Both the position numbers and the translations under genes were made by a program. DNA of 9,763 bases, taken from assembly GCA_945988865.1 (NCBI GenBank), contig CAMFTQ010000015.1, positions 1 through 9,763 of the forward strand, given 5' to 3'. How positions within the stretch are numbered: the stretch's first letter is position 1; each line of letters opens with the position of its first letter. Shown piece by piece: positions 1 to 6,863 of this stretch. Origin of the DNA: an uncultured Anaeromassilibacillus sp. GTDB taxonomy: Bacteria; Bacillota; Clostridia; Oscillospirales; Acutalibacteraceae. Below the pieces are notes generated by a model. It saw only the letters and a program-made list of their open reading frames with translations, had not been told where the DNA came from and did not search any database.

Positions 1-2034
1 TGTCGGCTCTGTCGGAACCTCAATATCCTCTACGCTTCCTACCGAATAATACTTTGTTACAGTGCAGACATTATTTTCAGCGTCTGTAGCCTTTACTGAA
101 AGCTTGTAAAAGCCTGCTTCTGTCGGTGTCCAAGAAGCTGAAGAAGCTGATGAATTCTGTATTGACTGATCGTTTACAGAGAAGTCATATGTAACGCTGC
201 CCTTATTATTGTAAGGAGTAGCAGAAAGTGTGAGCTTAGTATTTGCTGCCTGTCCTGAGCTTAAATCAGCTCCGAAATCAACCTCAAGCGGAGCGTAGTT
301 AATAACTGTATCATTGAGTAATGCGCCCACACGTGCAAGCGGAACTGTGATAGTATCTACATCTTCTTTTTCGTGAGATGTTGACGGGTCATAGCTGTAT
401 TCAACGTTTGCTACATCGAGCATTGAAGGGTCGTGAGGCAGGGTATCCATACCTGACGTACCGTAGGTGAGAATCTGCATAGCACCAATACCCTTGGTTT
501 CGATATATTCCCTGTCAATTCCGAGTGTAGTAAGCGGAATTGATACCTCATAAATATAGCCGTAGTCATCCTTGTAGCCTAAGTCACGGAAATCTACCCA
601 GTTAGATGCGGGATCTGTATTGTCGCCGAGAACACGTGAACCCTTAGGAGCATTTATGCCGTAAATATTCTTGCTGAGTGTTCCCTGATTGTATTTAATC
701 TTGAAGCCGTTCTTGTTATCCTGTGCTTGGAATGAGGTTACGCCGATAGGAATTCTTGTGTCATAATTGAACAGATATGTGCCGTCGTCGGCAAGTGTGT
801 CAGCCTTGAAAATAGAAGCGCCGCCGTTGGAGTTGTTTGAATCCATAGCGATTAATGTATCTATGTGTGTTTCAAAGCCTACGCCGCCGTCTTTTGCTAC
901 ACCGCCGTCACAGCCCCATACGAATGGATTTGTATAGGTTGAGCCGTCCTTGTTAGTGCCGGTTGCCGGACCCTTAGCCTGCTTGTCGGGGTCGATTGAG
1001 AGAGCAAGATACATAGGAACACTGTTTCTGTAAGGACGAGCCTCGTTAGAAGCGGCGAAATTGTCCTCAGGAGAAATGATATATGATATGTTTGCCATTT
1101 CCCACATAAAGTAGAGGTTGTTATCGTCCCATGCACAGTACAGCGCATAAGCGTCCCACGGCTGCTCGTGCATTGCAGAAGGCATATAAACACGAGGGTC
1201 ATCGTTTGCAACACCCTGTGCGATTATCATTGAGCTGTCCCAGTCGCTTACATCGCCGTCAACTGAAATCGTCTTGTACTTACCGAGCTGTAAATCGGGG
1301 TTTGTTGCATAATAGCCTGTTTCGGCATTAGCTGTATGTCCGTCACTCTTTGATGAAAATGTTGTTTTTGTAACAGTAAATTTCTTTTTGTAGGTAAAGG
1401 ACTGTGTTGTTTCAACACCGTCGTCGCCTGTTGCGAAAAGGTCAAGGTTAACTGTTGAATCTGCCTTTTTACCAAGACCAACTTTAATTACAGCGCCGTC
1501 TATGTATTCTGTCTTTGGTGAACCGTCAACAGAATAGAAGCCCTTTGAAGCGTTTTTAAGACCTAATTTTACATCGATATAATCGGTTGTAAAGGAAGTA
1601 CCCGTTGTAACGTAAGAGACGCCGTATCCGTGGTCATCCGGCTTGCCGTAGTCTATCCACATAAGGTCGGGTGTAAGAAGCTTGCACTCGCCCGTTTTGA
1701 GTGAAAGGCCTGCGCCTGTGGGGTACTGCTCCTTGCCTGCGTTTTTTTCAAGACCGTTGTTAAAAATGATGCGTTCGGATTTGAATTTCGCAGGGAAGGT
1801 CATAGTGTAAAGACCGCTGTCGTCTTTAGTCATAAGCTGTCCCGGCCATTCTGCGTTTTCTTTTGTGCCGTAGGCATAAACATAGACCTCAGCCCAGTTA
1901 AATGCCGAATTGTCAAAGTACACCTGTGAACCGTCTGTTGTAACAGCAGAAGCTGTGAATGCGGTAAATGCTACAGATGTAACAAGCATTACCGCCACAA
2001 GCAACAGACTTGTGAGCTTTCTTGATTTTTTCAT
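1..2034 (-). CDS. sas6: Sas6-like secreted starch-binding protein (CBM26 - Ig - CBM74 - Ig), C-terminus cut by window edge
   Basis: An open frame of 678 codons runs from ATG at 2034 to the window edge with no stop. Residues 1-30 are a signal peptide (KKSRK, hydrophobic LLLVAVMLVTSVAF, cleavage after FTASA). Residues about 35-125 resemble a CBM26 starch-binding module, with WAEVYVYAYG, the WPG motif (63-65) and RIIFNNG (89-94). Residues about 135-222 look like an Ig-type beta domain. Residues about 240-572 match CBM74, a large raw-starch-binding module with a CBM9-like core (VDGDVSDWDSS at 258-268, LYFMWEMANIS near 307-317). Residues about 576-665 form a second Ig-like domain, followed by the start of an acidic Pro/Thr linker (EVPTEPT). 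No catalytic glycosidase domain is visible. This architecture is that of R. bromii Sas6, an amylosome protein that ends in a dockerin; about 50-60 residues, presumably the dockerin, lie outside the window. RBS AAGGAG is at 2044-2049. Module assignment comes from motif reading; the name is inference with good support. Confidence 0.85.
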   Translation of the reverse strand, partial: MKKSRKLTSLLLVAVMLVTSVAFTAFTASAVTTDGSQVYFDNSAFNWAEVYVYAYGTKENAEWPGQLMTKDDSGLYTMTFPAKFKSERIIFNNGLEKNAGKEQYPTGAGLSLKTGECKLLTPDLMWIDYGKPDDHGYGVSYVTTGTSFTTDYIDVKLGLKNASKGFYSVDGSPKTEYIDGAVIKVGLGKKADSTVNLDLFATGDDGVETTQSFTYKKKFTVTKTTFSSKSDGHTANAETGYYATNPDLQLGKYKTISVDGDVSDWDSSMIIAQGVANDDPRVYMPSAMHEQPWDAYALYCAWDDNNLYFMWEMANISYIISPEDNFAASNEARPYRNSVPMYLALSIDPDKQAKGPATGTNKDGSTYTNPFVWGCDGGVAKDGGVGFETHIDTLIAMDSNNSNGGASIFKADTLADDGTYLFNYDTRIPIGVTSFQAQDNKNGFKIKYNQGTLSKNIYGINAPKGSRVLGDNTDPASNWVDFRDLGYKDDYGYIYEVSIPLTTLGIDREYIETKGIGAMQILTYGTSGMDTLPHDPSMLDVANVEYSYDPSTSHEKEDVDTITVPLARVGALLNDTVINYAPLEVDFGADLSSGQAANTKLTLSATPYNNKGSVTYDFSVNDQSIQNSSASSASWTPTEAGFYKLSVKATDAENNVCTVTKYYSVGSVEDIEVPTEPT

Positions 2035-2078
2035 CGTAAATTTCTCCTTTTTATAGATTGATAGCTAATATCACTATA

Positions 2079-2106
2079 ATTATATCACTTCAATTTTTTT
2101 TGACAA
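2079..2106 (-). promoter_or_regulatory. Sigma-A promoter of the sas6-like gene
   Basis: On the minus strand, TTGTCA (2106-2101) and a perfect TATAAT (2084-2079) are separated by 16 bp. This predicts a short leader of about 35-40 nt before the ATG at 2034, with AAGGAG at 2049-2044 as the ribosome binding site. The -35 box lies inside an imperfect dyad (2098-2113) that could be an operator. Confidence 0.75.
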
Positions 2107-2251
2107 GTGACAAACTAATTTTTGTATAAGTACACAGTATTGCTTTGGATAATTTGGTAAATAACACCACGCATTTAGGCTTAATGTATAATTATGCATA
2201 TTCGTTTTTGGCTATTATAACAAAAGAAAGTTTATAAAATGCGAACTGCAA

Positions 2252-2290
2252 AAATTTGTCGGGCAAGCTTTCTGCCTGCTCGACAAATTT
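2252..2290. other. Isolated 17-bp hairpin between divergent promoters
   Basis: Arms 2252-2268 and 2274-2290 pair along all 17 positions, two of them G-U, around a 5-nt loop. The core is GTCGGGCAAGC / GCCTGCTCGAC, flanked by AAATTT on both sides. On the minus strand the stem is followed by TTTTTG, which looks like a weak intrinsic terminator; on the plus strand the U-tract is poor. No recognised gene ends here, because both neighbours are transcribed away from this region. It may be an insulator or terminator, or a copy of a dispersed repeat. Confidence 0.6.
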
Positions 2291-2297
2291 ACATCTA

Positions 2298-2325
2298 TTG
2301 ACAAAACAGAAAAATGAGTTATAAT
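2298..2325 (+). promoter_or_regulatory. Consensus sigma-A promoter of the metal-resistance operon
   Basis: A perfect TTGACA (2298-2303) and perfect TATAAT (2320-2325) are separated by 16 bp. The start point would fall near 2332, just before or within the dyad operator at 2334-2355. A repressor bound there would block initiation, as expected for a self-repressed ArsR-family operon. Confidence 0.85.
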
Positions 2326-2333
2326 ATAATCAT

Positions 2334-2355
2334 CATATGAATAGTTGTTCATATG
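2334..2355. promoter_or_regulatory. ArsR/SmtB-family operator (TGAA-N6-TTCA dyad)
   Basis: A palindrome with perfect 8-bp arms, CATATGAA and TTCATATG, encloses a 6-bp centre (TAGTTG). The inner TGAA-N6-TTCA core matches the known operator form of zinc/cadmium sensors such as SmtB, ZiaR and CzrA. It sits right after the -10 box and before the repressor gene's RBS. A further half-site-like TTCAT follows at 2356-2360. Autoregulation is inferred from position and sequence. Confidence 0.8.
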
Positions 2356-2390
2356 TTCATTTATAAAACTACCGCGAAGGAGCTTTTACT

Positions 2391-2738
2391 ATGTGTGCAG
2401 AGCATATTGACCACAGCGAAATCGTTAAAAACACAAACAGCAAAATGATTGATATTGACACGCTTTTTGAGCTTGCCGACCTGTTTAAGGTTTTCGGTGA
2501 CAGCACACGCATACGCATTATGTGCGCCTTGTTTGAAAGCGAGCTGTCCGTTTGCTGTATTGCAGATATTTTAGGACTTGAACAGTCAACTGTTTCTCAT
2601 CAGCTCAGAATCTTACGTCAGAGCAAGCTTGTTAAGGTCCGCAAAGAGGGCAAGCAGAGCTTTTACAGCCTTGATGATGACCACGTAAGGCAGATTTTTG
2701 AAATGGGACTTTCTCACGTTACCGAAAATGATAAATAA
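2391..2738 (+). CDS. ArsR/SmtB-family metal-sensing transcriptional repressor
   Basis: This 115-aa winged-helix protein has the usual size for the family. Residues 25-92 carry the DNA-binding fold, with helix-turn-helix CIADILGLEQSTVSHQLRILR. The C-terminal helix holds D96-x-H98-x10-H109-x2-E112, the complete alpha5 metal-site signature known from SmtB, ZiaR and CzrA, so Zn(II) is the likely inducer, possibly also Cd(II). A second, alpha3N-type site is possible: the recognition-helix region reads ELSVCCIAD (C55, C56), shifted from the CxC of CadC, and the N-terminus has C2, H5 and H8. RBS AAGGAG (2377-2382) lies 8 nt before the ATG. The gene is first in an operon with the efflux ATPase, 12 bp downstream, and has an operator-like palindrome in its own promoter. 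It most likely represses the operon until metal binds. The exact name (cadC, czrA, smtB or ziaR type) cannot be fixed from sequence alone. Confidence 0.93.
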   Translation: MCAEHIDHSEIVKNTNSKMIDIDTLFELADLFKVFGDSTRIRIMCALFESELSVCCIADILGLEQSTVSHQLRILRQSKLVKVRKEGKQSFYSLDDDHVRQIFEMGLSHVTENDK

Positions 2739-2750
2739 GGGGGAATAATT

Positions 2751-4817
2751 GTGACGCATAAGCTGATTTTAGATGGACTTAACTGTGCAAACTGCGCCGC
2801 CAAAATTGAAGATAAAATCAAAAGTACAGACGGCTATTCAGATGTTAATTTTGTTTTTGCAACAAAAGCCTTAACACTGAAGGCTGACGGCAGTCACGAT
2901 ATTGTAAGCGAAATTCAGAAAATCGTTGACAGCATTGAGGACGGAGTGACAGTTAAAAAAATCAAGGAAAACACTCCTGCAAATAAAACTCATAACAAGG
3001 AAAGCATTGAAATTATAAAAATAGTCGCTTCGGCACTGCTGCTTATTATCGCCTTAGTCGCTGACAATGCTTTTCACATTCAGTACTTAACAGCCGTTTT
3101 ATGCGGAATTTCTGTTTTGTTTTCGGGCTTTGATGTTATTGTAAAGGGTATAAAGGCAATATTCAAGCTACGCCTTGACGAGGCAACACTTATGACAGTT
3201 GCGGTTATAGCCGCCTTTGTTCTCGGCGAGTATTTCGAAGCCTGTCTTGTAACGTTTCTGTTTGCAATAGGCGAGCTGTTTGAAGAAAGAGCAGTCGCAT
3301 CTTCACGAAAGGAAATCGAAAAGCTTGCAAGTATAAGACCCGATAACGCAACACTTCTGACAGAGGAAGGTCAGACTATTGTAGATGCAAGAACTGTTAA
3401 AACAGGCGACACAATACTTGTAAAGCCGTATGAGCGTATTCCTCTTGACGGTGTCATCTCAAAAGGCTCTTCTCTGCTTGACGCATCAGCTATTACAGGC
3501 GAAAGCCAGCCGATTGACGGTCAGGTCGGTCTTGAAGTAATGTCGGGTATGAAAAACGGCGAAAGCATAATCGAAATAACAGTTACAAAGGAATTTGAAA
3601 ACTCAACGGCAAGCAGAATTTTAAAGCTTGTAGAGGAATCCTGTGCATCTAAGGGACAGCGTGAAAAGCTGATAACACGCTTTGCCTCCGTTTATACTCC
3701 GATAATGCTGTTGCTGTCGGTGCTTATCGCAGTTGTACCGCCTCTGCTTTCACTTGGCAGCTTTGATTTATGGCTTTACCGTTCTCTTGTTTGTCTTGTA
3801 GCGTCCTGCCCCTGTGCAATAGTAATTTCTGTTCCGCTTTCATATTATGCAGGAATAGGCTCAGCCTCAAAAAACGGTGTTCTTATCAAGGGCGGAAGAT
3901 ACGTTGAAGCCTTGGCTAAATCTGACAGCTTTGTTTTTGACAAAACAGGCACATTGACTACAGGCAAGCTGACGGTAACAGATGTAAAAGGCTACAACGG
4001 CTATACCGCTACTGATGTTTTATCATTTGCCGCCGCCTGCGAAAAACACTCTGCCCACCCTATTGCAAACGCTATCAGAAGCAAAGCTATAAATTGGAAA
4101 GAGATAACACTTGATAATTACAGCGAAAAGGCAGGCTATGGCGTAACAGCCTTTTACGGTGACAAGAAAATAAGCTGCACAAGTGCACGTTCACTCACTG
4201 ACGAAATGAAAGAAACAGCCGACAGTAACCACACTGTATTTTTGCTTATCGACAACAAATTAGCCGGCAGTATAGAATTCGGCGACGAAATAAGAGCCGA
4301 AACAGAAAGCGTTTTAAGTGAGCTTAAAAGCCTTGGTGCAAAAAATCTTGTTATGCTGACAGGCGATAAAAAAGAAAAGGCAAAGGAAACAGCAGGAAAG
4401 CTGAGCCTTACCGATTTTTACAGTGAGCTGCTCCCCGATGGAAAGGTAACGGCTGTGACAAATCTTAAAGAAAAGAGCAATTCCTGTTGCTTTATCGGTG
4501 ACGGAATAAACGACGCACCTGTTCTTGCCGCCGCCGACTGCGGTATAGCCATGGGACTTGGAAGTGAAGCCGCAATAGAAGCGTCTGACGCAGTGCTAAG
4601 CTCAGGCGATCTCAAACAGCTTCCGAAGGCTGTTAAAATATGCAGAAAAACAGTTGCAACGGTTAAATCAAATATTGCCTTCTCACTTGCCGTAAAGCTC
4701 GGTGTAATCATATTGGCGGCAGCCGGTATTGCGCCGATGTGGACAGCGGTACTTGCCGACACAGGCGTAAGTGTACTTTGTGTGCTTAATTCTGTAAGGA
4801 TTTTAAAGAGATTTTAA
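2751..4817 (+). CDS. cadA: P1B-type (PIB-2) Zn2+/Cd2+/Pb2+ efflux ATPase
   Basis: This 688-aa integral membrane pump exports divalent soft metals at the cost of ATP. Residues 4-67 form one heavy-metal-associated domain with the binding loop GLNCANC (C12, C15). The membrane part shows about eight helices: near 88-105, 112-135, 146-158, 162-178, 313-331, 345-366, 640-660 and 664-685. The transport motif CPC is at 353-355. The actuator TGES is at 249-252, the phosphorylated Asp397 lies in DKTGT, the nucleotide-domain His-Pro is at 436-437, MLTGD at 535-539, and GDGINDAP at 583-590. K649 in helix 7 and D670 in helix 8 (ADTGVS) mark the Zn/Cd/Pb subgroup rather than copper pumps. The start is GTG, with AGGGGG at 2738-2743 touching the repressor's stop codon, so translation may be coupled. 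It is slightly shorter than CadA or ZntA (about 730 aa), and all key motifs are intact. zntA is an equally fair name. Confidence 0.95.
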   Translation: MTHKLILDGLNCANCAAKIEDKIKSTDGYSDVNFVFATKALTLKADGSHDIVSEIQKIVDSIEDGVTVKKIKENTPANKTHNKESIEIIKIVASALLLIIALVADNAFHIQYLTAVLCGISVLFSGFDVIVKGIKAIFKLRLDEATLMTVAVIAAFVLGEYFEACLVTFLFAIGELFEERAVASSRKEIEKLASIRPDNATLLTEEGQTIVDARTVKTGDTILVKPYERIPLDGVISKGSSLLDASAITGESQPIDGQVGLEVMSGMKNGESIIEITVTKEFENSTASRILKLVEESCASKGQREKLITRFASVYTPIMLLLSVLIAVVPPLLSLGSFDLWLYRSLVCLVASCPCAIVISVPLSYYAGIGSASKNGVLIKGGRYVEALAKSDSFVFDKTGTLTTGKLTVTDVKGYNGYTATDVLSFAAACEKHSAHPIANAIRSKAINWKEITLDNYSEKAGYGVTAFYGDKKISCTSARSLTDEMKETADSNHTVFLLIDNKLAGSIEFGDEIRAETESVLSELKSLGAKNLVMLTGDKKEKAKETAGKLSLTDFYSELLPDGKVTAVTNLKEKSNSCCFIGDGINDAPVLAAADCGIAMGLGSEAAIEASDAVLSSGDLKQLPKAVKICRKTVATVKSNIAFSLAVKLGVIILAAAGIAPMWTAVLADTGVSVLCVLNSVRILKRF

Positions 4818-4821
4818 TAGT

Positions 4822-4867
4822 AAAAATACTGTCACCTTTGATCCATATATCAGGTGGCAGTATTTTT
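4822..4867. terminator. Bidirectional intrinsic terminator shared by cadA and comF
   Basis: Arms 4822-4837 and 4852-4867 form a 16-bp stem with one G-U pair around a 14-nt loop. The 5' arm begins with A5 and the 3' arm ends with T5, so a U-tract is present when read from either side. It begins 5 nt after the cadA stop and overlaps the last bases of comF, whose stop codon is at 4866-4868 on the minus strand. It therefore separates the two converging transcripts. Confidence 0.88.
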
Positions 4868-5534
4868 ATGCTTTTCTGAATTTTTGTGCCGTACATAATG
4901 AACAGCTAAACAATAGTGTAGGCTTTGCAGATTTTAATACTATACAGCACTCGCCCAATGTAAAGCCTGTTGTAATTATATCGTCACAGATAAGCACTTT
5001 CTTACCCTTGACAAGCGCTTCGTCCTTTAGCTTATACACACCCTGCACGTTTGTTTTTCTCATTGTTTTTGGAAGATTGTGCTGCTTTTGATTTTGCTTA
5101 TCCTTTATAAGCGTTTCTTCGTAGCGGATATTCAGAATACGAGCTACGGCTATTGCAAGACGTTTTGAGCAGTTCTGACTTTTTCTGTTTTCTCCCTTAT
5201 ATCGGGGAACAGAGGTTATTATGTCAAATTGTATATTACCATACTGACGCTTTACCTCCTTAGCTATAAAATGAGCAAGAGTATCTGTGTAATATTTTCT
5301 GTTATGAAATTTTAAAAGCCTTACCGCCTTTGCATATACACCATCATACAAAAAGGGAGATACGCACCGAACACCCGAAGATGTATATGTAACATAGCCT
5401 TTTTCGGGCAAATCGCTTTTACAATCAGAGCAGGCAAAATCATCATTACCTATAACAGCATCACAAAAAGGACAGCGTTTTGGAAAAACAAAGTATTTAA
5501 GCTTACATATTGAAAAAAGCAATTTACCGCTCAC
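4866..5534 (-). CDS. comF: ComF family protein (phosphoribosyltransferase-like)
   Basis: This 222-aa cytoplasmic protein is of normal length for ComF/ComFC. Near the N-terminus a four-cysteine zinc finger is visible: CPFC (21-24) and CSDC (35-38). The body is a type I phosphoribosyltransferase fold. It has SVPRYKGENRKSQ near 108-120, the family's KxxxQxxL region near 147-154, and the PRPP-binding loop LICDDIITTG at 181-190 with its Asp pair. ComF proteins are needed for DNA uptake during natural transformation, where they are thought to act with the ComFA helicase and DprA. No comFA or other competence gene is in the window, so the gene stands alone. The start is GTG with GAGGGG 6 nt upstream. 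Competence in this organism is not shown by this gene alone, because comF is found in many non-transformable Firmicutes. Confidence 0.9.
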   Translation of the reverse strand: MSGKLLFSICKLKYFVFPKRCPFCDAVIGNDDFACSDCKSDLPEKGYVTYTSSGVRCVSPFLYDGVYAKAVRLLKFHNRKYYTDTLAHFIAKEVKRQYGNIQFDIITSVPRYKGENRKSQNCSKRLAIAVARILNIRYEETLIKDKQNQKQHNLPKTMRKTNVQGVYKLKDEALVKGKKVLICDDIITTGFTLGECCIVLKSAKPTLLFSCSLCTAQKFRKA

Positions 5535-5563
5535 AGCTATCCCCTCTTTTTACTTATCTTCGC

Positions 5564-5592
5564 ATATTATCATATTCCTTTTATCCGCACAA
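5564..5592 (-). promoter_or_regulatory. Possible promoter of comF
   Basis: On the minus strand TTGTGC (5592-5587) and TAATAT (5569-5564) are 17 bp apart, about 30 nt before the GTG start. Both boxes deviate from consensus. comF should need its own promoter, because the terminator at 5641-5690 lies upstream of it. Confidence 0.35.
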
Positions 5593-5640
5593 TTAAAGCC
5601 GTCAGAGGTTTTTGTTTATGCTTATTTCATATTACGAAAT

Positions 5641-5690
5641 AAACAGGTATTCCAAAGGATATTGTTCCTTAGAATACCTGTTTGTTTTAT
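5641..5690 (-). terminator. Intrinsic terminator of the serC-serA operon
   Basis: Arms 5641-5652 (AAACAGGTATTC) and 5672-5683 (GAATACCTGTTT) form a perfect 12-bp stem. An inner stem, AAGGA/TCCTT, extends it. On the minus strand it starts about 22 nt after the serA stop and is followed by TTTATTTCG. On the plus strand it is followed by TTTGTTTTATTT, so it could work both ways, although no plus-strand gene ends here. A second short dyad, TTATTTC/GAAATAA (5622-5642), abuts it. Confidence 0.8.
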
Positions 5691-5705
5691 TTGATTATCG
5701 CTTAA

Positions 5706-6863
5706 TTACTTAATAACTCTGACTCTGATAACGCCTTCAACTGCCTCGATTGCAGCTGCGTCAGCGTCTGCGCCTGTTGTATCAACGAGAGTATAAGCGT
5801 ATTCGCCACGGCTCTTGTTGTCCATATTCTCTACATTTGCGCCTGTTGAACCGATAACTTCAAGAATTTTTGACAGAAGCTTCGGTGCGTTCTTGTGAAG
5901 AATACAGTATCTTACATCGCCTGTTCTTGCCATTGAAGCGTTAGGATAGTTTACGGAATTTACGATATTACCGTTTTCGAGGTAATTCTTAACCTCGTCG
6001 GCAGCCATAACTGCGCAGTTGTCCTCACTTTCGGGAGTTGATGCGCCGAGGTGTGGCATTGCGATAACGCCTTCCTCACCGAGAATATCGTCTGTTGCAA
6101 AGTCTGTAACGTATGCTGAAATCTTGCCGCTCTTAATACCTGCAAGAACATCAGCCGAATTTACAAGACCGTCACGTGAGTAGTTAAGAATTCTTACGCC
6201 GTCCTTCATCTTTGCGATGCTTTCGGCATTTATCATCTGCTTTGTATCAGCGTTAAGCGGAACGTGAACTGTGATGTAGTCGCTGTTTGCATAAATATCA
6301 TCAAGAGAAGTAACGTGCTTTACGCCTGTTGAAAGCTTGAGCGCTGCGTCAACAGAAAGGAATGGGTCGTAGCCTAAAACCTCCATACCTAAAGACTTTG
6401 CAGCATTTGCAACAAGAATACCGATAGCGCCAAGACCTACTACGCCGAGCTTTTTGCCCTTGATTTCAGGACCTGCAAACTGGCTTTTGCCTTTTTCTAC
6501 CATTTTGCCGACTGCGTCGCCGTTGCCCTTTAATGTCTTTGCCCACTCAATACCGTTTAAAACCTTACGTGAGCTGATTAAAAGTCCCATAATAACAAGC
6601 TCTTTAACAGCGTTTGCGTTAGCGCCCGGAGTATTGAAAACAACAATACCCTTTTTTGCACAGTCGTCAAGCGGAATATTGTTTACACCGGCACCTGCTC
6701 TTGCTATTGCAAGCAGACTTTCGGGCATTTCGTATTCGTGCATAGACGCACTTCTGACAAGTATTGCGTCAGGATTTGCAATACTGTCGCCTACTGCATA
6801 ATCCTCACCTAAACGGCTTGTGCCGATTTTTGCAATTTTATTTAATGTAAGAATATTATACAT
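5706..6863 (-). CDS. serA: D-3-phosphoglycerate dehydrogenase
   Basis: SerA oxidises 3-phosphoglycerate to 3-phosphohydroxypyruvate with NAD+, the first step of serine synthesis. From the ATG at 6863 it has 385 residues. The NAD-binding Rossmann motif is VGLGAIG (142-148). The substrate and catalytic region shows R230 in NYSRDGLVN and H271 in MPHLGAST. A C-terminal ACT domain (about 316-385) suggests regulation by an amino acid, probably serine. The intervening domain of long SerA forms is absent. The catalytic Glu, found as FPTEP in E. coli, appears to be Asp here (FATDD, 255-259). A TTG start at 6875 is possible, but the ATG gives the usual family N-terminus (MYNILTLNKIAKIG). The frame overlaps the end of serC by 8 nt. 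AAGGAG lies 13 nt before the ATG, a long spacing, so translational coupling to serC is likely. Confidence 0.95.
   Translation of the reverse strand: MYNILTLNKIAKIGTSRLGEDYAVGDSIANPDAILVRSASMHEYEMPESLLAIARAGAGVNNIPLDDCAKKGIVVFNTPGANANAVKELVIMGLLISSRKVLNGIEWAKTLKGNGDAVGKMVEKGKSQFAGPEIKGKKLGVVGLGAIGILVANAAKSLGMEVLGYDPFLSVDAALKLSTGVKHVTSLDDIYANSDYITVHVPLNADTKQMINAESIAKMKDGVRILNYSRDGLVNSADVLAGIKSGKISAYVTDFATDDILGEEGVIAMPHLGASTPESEDNCAVMAADEVKNYLENGNIVNSVNYPNASMARTGDVRYCILHKNAPKLLSKILEVIGSTGANVENMDNKSRGEYAYTLVDTTGADADAAAIEAVEGVIRVRVIK

Noticed and set aside
897..1481. Open frames on both strands inside the sas6 region (for example 897-1214 minus, 1131-1331 plus, 1248-1481 minus)
   Set aside because: They are shadows of the long continuous sas6 frame, with low-complexity protein products, no RBS and no recognisable domain.
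1..2034. Reading the left-edge protein as an alpha-amylase or pullulanase because of its CBM26-like module
   Set aside because: No GH13 motifs (such as DxxxNH or GFRxDxxxH) appear in the 678 visible residues, and the remaining space is filled by CBM74-like and Ig-like domains.
2111..2251. AT-rich stretch with several TATAAT-like hexamers (for example 2187-2192 on the plus strand, near 2219 on the minus strand)
   Set aside because: None has a usable -35 box at 15-19 bp and no open frame follows; these hexamers are expected by chance in such AT-rich DNA.
4418..4762. Minus-strand frame of 114 codons opposite the ATPase hinge and C-terminal helices
   Set aside because: It lies wholly within cadA in antisense and its product is Ala/Ser-rich without motifs; the ATPase motifs on the plus strand are complete.
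5622..5642. Dyad TTATTTC-N7-GAAATAA beside the ser terminator as a possible operator of comF
   Set aside because: It is short, AT-only apart from one C/G pair, lies about 30 nt upstream of the weak putative promoter and merges with the terminator's U-tract; it is better seen as part of the terminator region.
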